Of a stretch of 6,028 nucleotides of DNA, positions 5,711-6,028 are shown piece by piece. The translations under genes and the position numbers were made by a program. The notes below the pieces were generated by a model, which had not been told where the DNA came from, made no database searches, and saw only the letters and a list, made by a program, of their open reading frames with translations. How positions within the stretch are numbered: position 1 is the stretch's first letter; every line of letters begins with the position of its first letter. This stretch comes from Halomonas sp. GTDB taxonomy: Bacteria > Pseudomonadota > Gammaproteobacteria > Pseudomonadales > Halomonadaceae. The DNA is taken from NCBI GenBank assembly GCA_007116835.1, contig SKHS01000031.1, positions 1 through 6,028 of the forward strand, written 5' to 3'.

Positions 5711-6028
5711 TCAGTGTTTCAGAACACGTGCCAAGAAGGACTGGGTTCGCTCATGTTGGGGTTTATCAAACAGCTGTTCCGGTGGGCCTTGTTCGGTAAT
5801 TTCACCTTTATGGATAAAGATAACGCGGTCAGCCACCTCGCGGGCAAAGCCCATTTCATGGGTGACGATTACCATCGTCATGCCTTCTTTAACGAGCTCG
5901 CGCATGGCGTCCAGCACTTCGCCGATCATTTCGGGGTCAAGTGCTGAGGTAGGCTCATCGAACAGCATAAGCCGGGGTTCCATGGCTAACGCACGTGCCA
6001 GCGCTACGCGCTGCTGTTGGCCGCCTGA
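5711..6028 (-). CDS. Polar amino-acid ABC transporter ATP-binding protein, C-terminal part
   Basis: This is the last 105 codons and stop of an ATPase of the GlnQ/AapP/GltL type, which powers uptake of polar amino acids through an inner-membrane permease fed by a periplasmic binding protein. The frame stays open to the window edge. The visible part starts inside the ABC signature (SGGQQQRVALARALA) and continues with Walker B and D-loop (LMLFDEPTSALDPEM). The switch histidine is in VTHEMGF, and the usual C-terminal block is HKGEITEQGPPEQLFDKP followed by ERTQSFLARVL. Walker A lies outside the window. An internal ATG at 5983 lies after the signature motif and is not the real start. The substrate cannot be told from this fragment. 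The gene ends with a strong terminator, so it is probably last in its operon. Confidence 0.95.
   Translation of the reverse strand, partial: SGGQQQRVALARALAMEPRLMLFDEPTSALDPEMIGEVLDAMRELVKEGMTMVIVTHEMGFAREVADRVIFIHKGEITEQGPPEQLFDKPQHERTQSFLARVLKH

Noticed and set aside
5714..5735. TGTTTC followed by CACGTG, resembling scrambled parS
   Set aside because: The spacing is wrong and the sequence encodes the conserved C-terminal residues of the ABC ATPase.
5702..5947. 81-residue plus-strand reading frame
   Set aside because: It is the antisense shadow of the ABC transporter ATPase, whose motifs are clear on the minus strand.

Overview
The window looks like a chromosomal origin neighbourhood from a gammaproteobacterium. 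The best guess is the Halomonas/Oceanospirillales group, from the style of the proteins, moderate GC and gene order; this assignment is inference and no database was searched. All genes lie on the minus strand, so transcription runs from high to low coordinates. The order of transcription is: 3' end of an amino-acid ABC transporter ATPase gene, a 577-bp intergenic region, mnmG, rsmG, parA, parB, atpI, and the 5' end of atpB. Pseudomonads and vibrios have the same mnmG-rsmG-parA-parB-atpI-atpB block.

Right edge (5711-6028): the last 105 residues of a polar amino-acid ABC transporter ATPase, followed by a convincing rho-independent terminator (5632-5664). The next 577-bp gap (5134-5710) has no credible gene. 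It holds three consensus-matching DnaA boxes, about seven near-matches, two AT-rich segments and a nested inverted repeat carrying two opposed DnaA boxes. I call it a candidate oriC. Its mnmG-proximal end contains a candidate sigma-70 promoter for mnmG with one DnaA-box-like site inside it and a consensus-matching one just upstream.

Middle (848-5133): four tightly coupled genes. mnmG (TTG start) overlaps rsmG by 4 bases, rsmG overlaps parA (GTG start) by 1 base, and parB follows parA after 22 bases. Together they encode a tRNA wobble-uridine modification enzyme, a 16S rRNA methyltransferase and the chromosome-partitioning ParA/ParB pair. A weak hairpin plus T-tract lies at the parB end.

Left edge (1-847): a 263-bp gap with a strong candidate promoter (TTGAAG, 17 bp, TATAAT), then atpI and the first 52 codons of atpB. 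This is the start of the F1Fo ATP synthase operon.

The genes themselves are ordinary housekeeping genes. I found no previously undescribed system; the parts worth a second look are the origin-like intergenic region and the mnmG promoter within it.
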